Assembly (NCBI GenBank): GCA_032718475.1
Contig: JAUCBJ010003750.1
Location: forward strand, 1 to 20,336
DNA from: Nemertoderma westbladi
Taxonomy: Eukaryota > Xenacoelomorpha > Nemertodermatida > Nemertodermatidae
Reading direction: 5' to 3'
DNA length: 20,336 nt
This document shows positions 17,880 to 20,336 of this stretch, in pieces. Positions within the stretch are counted from its first letter, which is position 1. Each line of letters begins with the position of its first letter. A program made the position numbers and the translations under genes. The notes beneath the pieces are model-generated. The model saw only the letters and a program-made list of their open reading frames with translations, did not search any database and had not been told where the DNA came from.

Positions 17880-18326
17880 AAAATATAATAGCTGACTAAA
17901 ACATTTCCTATATGGGTTTTCTTGGTCAGTGTCCGTGCCTTCATTTTTTATATCAGTATTCAAATTTGGCCTCGTACTTTCTGTCAGTATGCCTGCCAGT
18001 CTGTCCGTGAAAATATAATGACAGCCTAACAGCCAAACAGACAACTTGGAATTCATCAAATTGTAAATCTGACACTCGAAATGAATTATGCGACCAGGAA
18101 AATCCCTATAGCTAAACTTTTAGCTAGATGGTGTGGCCTTTTATTATATTTGACAGACAGATTGTCGGATAGTCAGAAAGACCGACAGACAGACAAACAG
18201 ACTAACTAGTTTTCATTAAAAAATCTGACCTTAGAAATGTTATCAGCGACCAGGAAAACCCCCATAACAAAAATCTTAGCATGGTTTTGTGCTTTCTTGT
18301 TGCTATATACATATCGACAGACATTA
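17880..18326. repeat. Repeat in two direct copies and one inverted copy
   Basis: Direct copies at about 18038-18170 and 18198-18326 share CAGAC, AAATCTGAC, GACCAGGAAAA and a terminal GACAGACA. The inverted relative at about 17880-17935 contains GGGTTTTCTTGGTC, the reverse complement of the GACCAGGAAAACCC core. Copies are considerably diverged. Confidence 0.6.
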
Positions 18327-18330
18327 AACC

Positions 18331-18755
18331 AATATTGAATATTGAGTTCCGTTTTAGAGTTCGCCTTGCAGACACAGATAGTGTAATAACTTTTGAGTGT
18401 GTTGAATGGAATTTGCTCAAATTACTTGCAAACCTTTTCTACGTCGATGCTCTTTCAACTCATGTAATGCAATTTTCAAAAATTCCATGAAAATTATTTT
18501 CTTATGTAACTATTTTGCCGGGAAAAAATAAAAATCAATGCAATCCTTTGGGTTTCTATTTTTGCCTGCCAAGGTAAAATTTAATCCTTGGTCAATCAAT
18601 TCTTAAAAACTGCTATGCAATTCTACAATGTGGTAATGCACATTGGAGTCTTGTACTTTTCGCATGAAATAAACAAAATAACGGTGTATAAGGTGTCGTC
18701 GCGTTACGGCTAATGTCCCATTACGGCTAATTTTTTGAGAGATTAGACGGCTAAT
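18331..18755. other. Non-coding spacer
   Basis: AT-rich. Near its end TTACGGCTAAT occurs twice, followed by a 7-bp hairpin AGATTAG-ACGG-CTAATCT at 18740-18757. Confidence 0.5.
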
Positions 18756-19110
18756 CTATTGTCTTGGTTTTACATAGGGAATCATTATGAATATTATACT
18801 ATGGTGTTTACGTACAGATGAGGTCCGAAAAATATAATGTAATCTTTCCATGAGAGTTCTACGGGAAGGGCCAGTAAAGTACCAACCCACTCTAGTTCTT
18901 ACCGCATAAGGGTTGTAATGGTTGCGGTTGAGCGGGCCGTTTCTCCAATGTCTCGAGCGCTTCATGCGCGTTTTGACCGATGAGTATTGGCACTCCAGGG
19001 TAATCGGTGTCGAATCTAGGTATTTCCAGCTGCTGGGTGAAATCGTCCTCGTCCCAGTTATAAGGTTCCACTTGGGTGGTAGCGAAGTTCTTTATCGCCA
19101 CCATTTTCAC
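18756..19110 (-). pseudogene. BEL/Pao 2 protease C-terminal (DUF1758-like) region
   Basis: Two overlapping frames. 19110-18892 carries DTDYPGVPILIGQNAHEAL, the (I/V)LIG strand after the protease active site. 18965-18756 carries NPYAVRTRVGWYFTGPS, the GW-x-x-x-GP signature. Getting from one to the other needs a +1 change between about 18965 and 18892, at the same domain position and in the same direction as in the first element (1-306). After 18840 no homology is seen. Confidence 0.7.
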
Positions 19111-19799
19111 TGACCTATGCTATGTTCTCCTAGTTCATCCTGGGGGGTGGACAACGCACCTACATAATAATCCGCGATTACTGTAGATTTCCAAACCTGC
19201 ATAATTCCTGACATGTTTAGCTTAGTTCGGAACTTGGGTTGTCCAGCAAAGATGTCTTCGGCTAGTTCTTTGTCGATGAATGTTCCTGTACTACCAGAGT
19301 CAAGGAGGGCGTTCACTACATAACTCCTTTTAGGTCCGTGGACCCTTACCTGTACTACAGGAAATTCTCGGATTCCTACATTGGAAGTTGGCGCTTTCCA
19401 AGATGGTTGTTGATCAGAAGTAGTTAGGGTGAGGTCGCTGTCTGTATCTTTTTCATACGTGAGTGCTCGATACACTGCGGTATTTATCATGTAACAAGAT
19501 TCGTTTTCGTCGGAGAACTCGTCCGTATAGAATCCTTCCATCTCAGATTGATCAGTGTCGTTCACATCACTGAATTGGACATGTAGTTCGGAATCACTTA
19601 CCTGACTCGGACTATTTCGCTCGAATTCAGTGTGCAACAAGATATGATGTTTCGCACCGCACTTGGCACACCTTGTGTCAGAGTAACAGGTTCGCCGTTG
19701 GTGTCCTTGTCTGAGGCAATTATAACACAACCGCTTATCCCACATGACTTCTCGTCTCTCCGTTAATGATTTCTTCAGGAATTCATCACACATATTCAA
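19107..19799 (-). pseudogene. BEL/Pao 2 zinc knuckles and aspartic protease
   Basis: 230 codons; the first codon is TTG, so this is not a true start but a continuation after a one-base frameshift inside the first Cys/His knuckle near 19810. Visible: LTERREVMWDKRLCYNCLRQ with C25-x2-C-x4-H-x4-C38, a second C44-x2-C47 followed by H52 and H56, an acidic linker, then the protease with VNALLDSGSTGTFID (D167-S168-G169). The frame stops at 19107-19109, where the next frame takes over with a few bases of overlap. The protein would bind RNA and process the polyprotein. Confidence 0.8.
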
Positions 19800-19814
19800 A
19801 CGGTGGGTCCGTCA

Positions 19815-20336
19815 CATAGCGCACATTTCGGTTTGATGTTACTTACCTTATTCTGAATAACATTGTGCACACTCGTTCTTTCTTCGGGCTTTCTCACCTG
19901 AATTCTCTTAGGAGACGTAGGAGGAGTTTTTCTTACTTGTTCTCTCCTGTCATTGGTCGAGACTTATATTTACTTACCTGATCTTTAGGCATTTTATTGA
20001 CATAATAAGATCTTTCAGTGTCTTTCCCGCTATCCTCTCCTTGAGAAGTCTGGTTTTCGCCGTCGTCTGTATAACACACTGGTGTTACCTTTCTCCTGGA
20101 GACGGGTTTCTCACTTACCTTGTTTTCTGGTGTCTTCTCTCTGGACTGCTTTATGAGCTGTAATTTCACTTCGCCATCCAAGAATAGCATGAGATCAGCC
20201 ATGGTAGGGGTCTCGTTGTTGTTGTTCCATCATATATAACACTTTCTTATCCCAGCGTGTACCTACTCCACCCTTCGGTAAAGTAGAAGCCACGGCTCCA
20301 ATAACCATAGAACTCTGATATTCATGAGACTTACCT
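19815..20336 (-). pseudogene. BEL/Pao 2 Gag, N-terminal part
   Basis: Three frames in succession. At the window edge, SSMVIGAVASTLPKGGVG and RWDKKVLYMMEQQQ, ending in TGA at 20197. Then 20202-19933 (MADLMLFLDGEVKLQLI, the end of the Gag-like domain, followed by a K/S/E-rich linker). Then a third frame from about 19940 to 19814 (HNVIQNKVSNIKPKC, leading into the first Cys of a knuckle, KCALCDG). The linker is charged and probably disordered. Splice-donor-like sequences recur within it (see findings). Confidence 0.65.

Larger units (their letters stand above)
18756..20336 (-). mobile_element. Second BEL/Pao element, gag-protease fragment
   Basis: Five consecutive minus-strand frames together form Gag, zinc knuckles, aspartic protease and DUF1758-like region. 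The element enters from beyond the right edge and ends shortly after the GW-x-x-x-GP motif; RT, RNase H and integrase are absent towards lower coordinates. It is clearly a different family from the element at 1-4683 (different knuckles and protease). Frame changes near 20205, 19925, 19810, 19115 and 18930 make it a pseudogene. Confidence 0.8.

Noticed and set aside
18202-18490. Overlapping 70-codon frames on both strands
   Set aside because: They lie within the diverged repeat copies and show no domain or composition typical of coding DNA.
236-18950. AACGGCCC shared by both BEL/Pao frame-overlap regions as a common slippery site
   Set aside because: The octamer is read in different phases in the two elements, and a shared 8-mer in two overlaps of this size is not rare.

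Overview
The window reads as repeat-rich, AT-biased nuclear DNA of an invertebrate animal. The evidence is two BEL/Pao-type LTR retrotransposons, two non-LTR (LINE) relics, a Ty3/Gypsy reverse-transcriptase relic, long minisatellites, many G/C homopolymers, and a spliceosomal-type terminal exon with a poly(A) signal. No bacterial-style operon, rRNA or tRNA gene was recognised. The species cannot be named from this sequence.

Layout. (1) 1-4683, minus strand: the 5' part of a BEL/Pao element. A candidate LTR (4270-4683) is followed by a long gag region split over three frames (4164-2515, 2564-1869, 1912-173) and by the first part of pol (306-1), which runs off the window. The first two frame changes fall in homopolymeric G tracts. 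(2) 4708-5960: AT-rich non-coding DNA with a diverged ~163-bp tandem duplication. (3) 5961-6655: a 43/53-bp tandem array running directly into (4) a plus-strand CR1/L2/Jockey-like LINE (6641-9486) that is 5'-truncated inside its endonuclease and carries two frameshifts and one in-frame stop. (5) 9487-9937, plus strand: an eroded Ty3/Gypsy RT starting where the LINE tail ends. (6) 12420-10293, minus strand: a second LINE of a different lineage, heavily mutated. (7) 12797-15345: about 77 copies of a 33-bp minisatellite with internal higher-order duplications. (8) 15846-15388, minus strand: the best candidate for host coding sequence, a 3'-terminal exon with acceptor, stop and AATAAA; a GC-rich open island at 16377-16665 may be the preceding exon. 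(9) 16666-18755: non-coding DNA with poly-G tracts, a strong hairpin and a repeat present in direct and inverted copies. (10) 20336-18756, minus strand: gag-protease of a second, divergent, frameshifted BEL/Pao copy without RT, RNase H or integrase.

There is no multi-gene system here; the window is a mobile-element graveyard around the 3' end of a possible host gene. The points most worth checking are the three-frame BEL/Pao gag with G tracts at its junctions and a hendecad coiled-coil extension, the same-direction frame break at the same protease position in both BEL/Pao copies, the run of splice-donor-like sites in the second copy, the array-LINE fusion, and the exon next to the 33-bp minisatellite.
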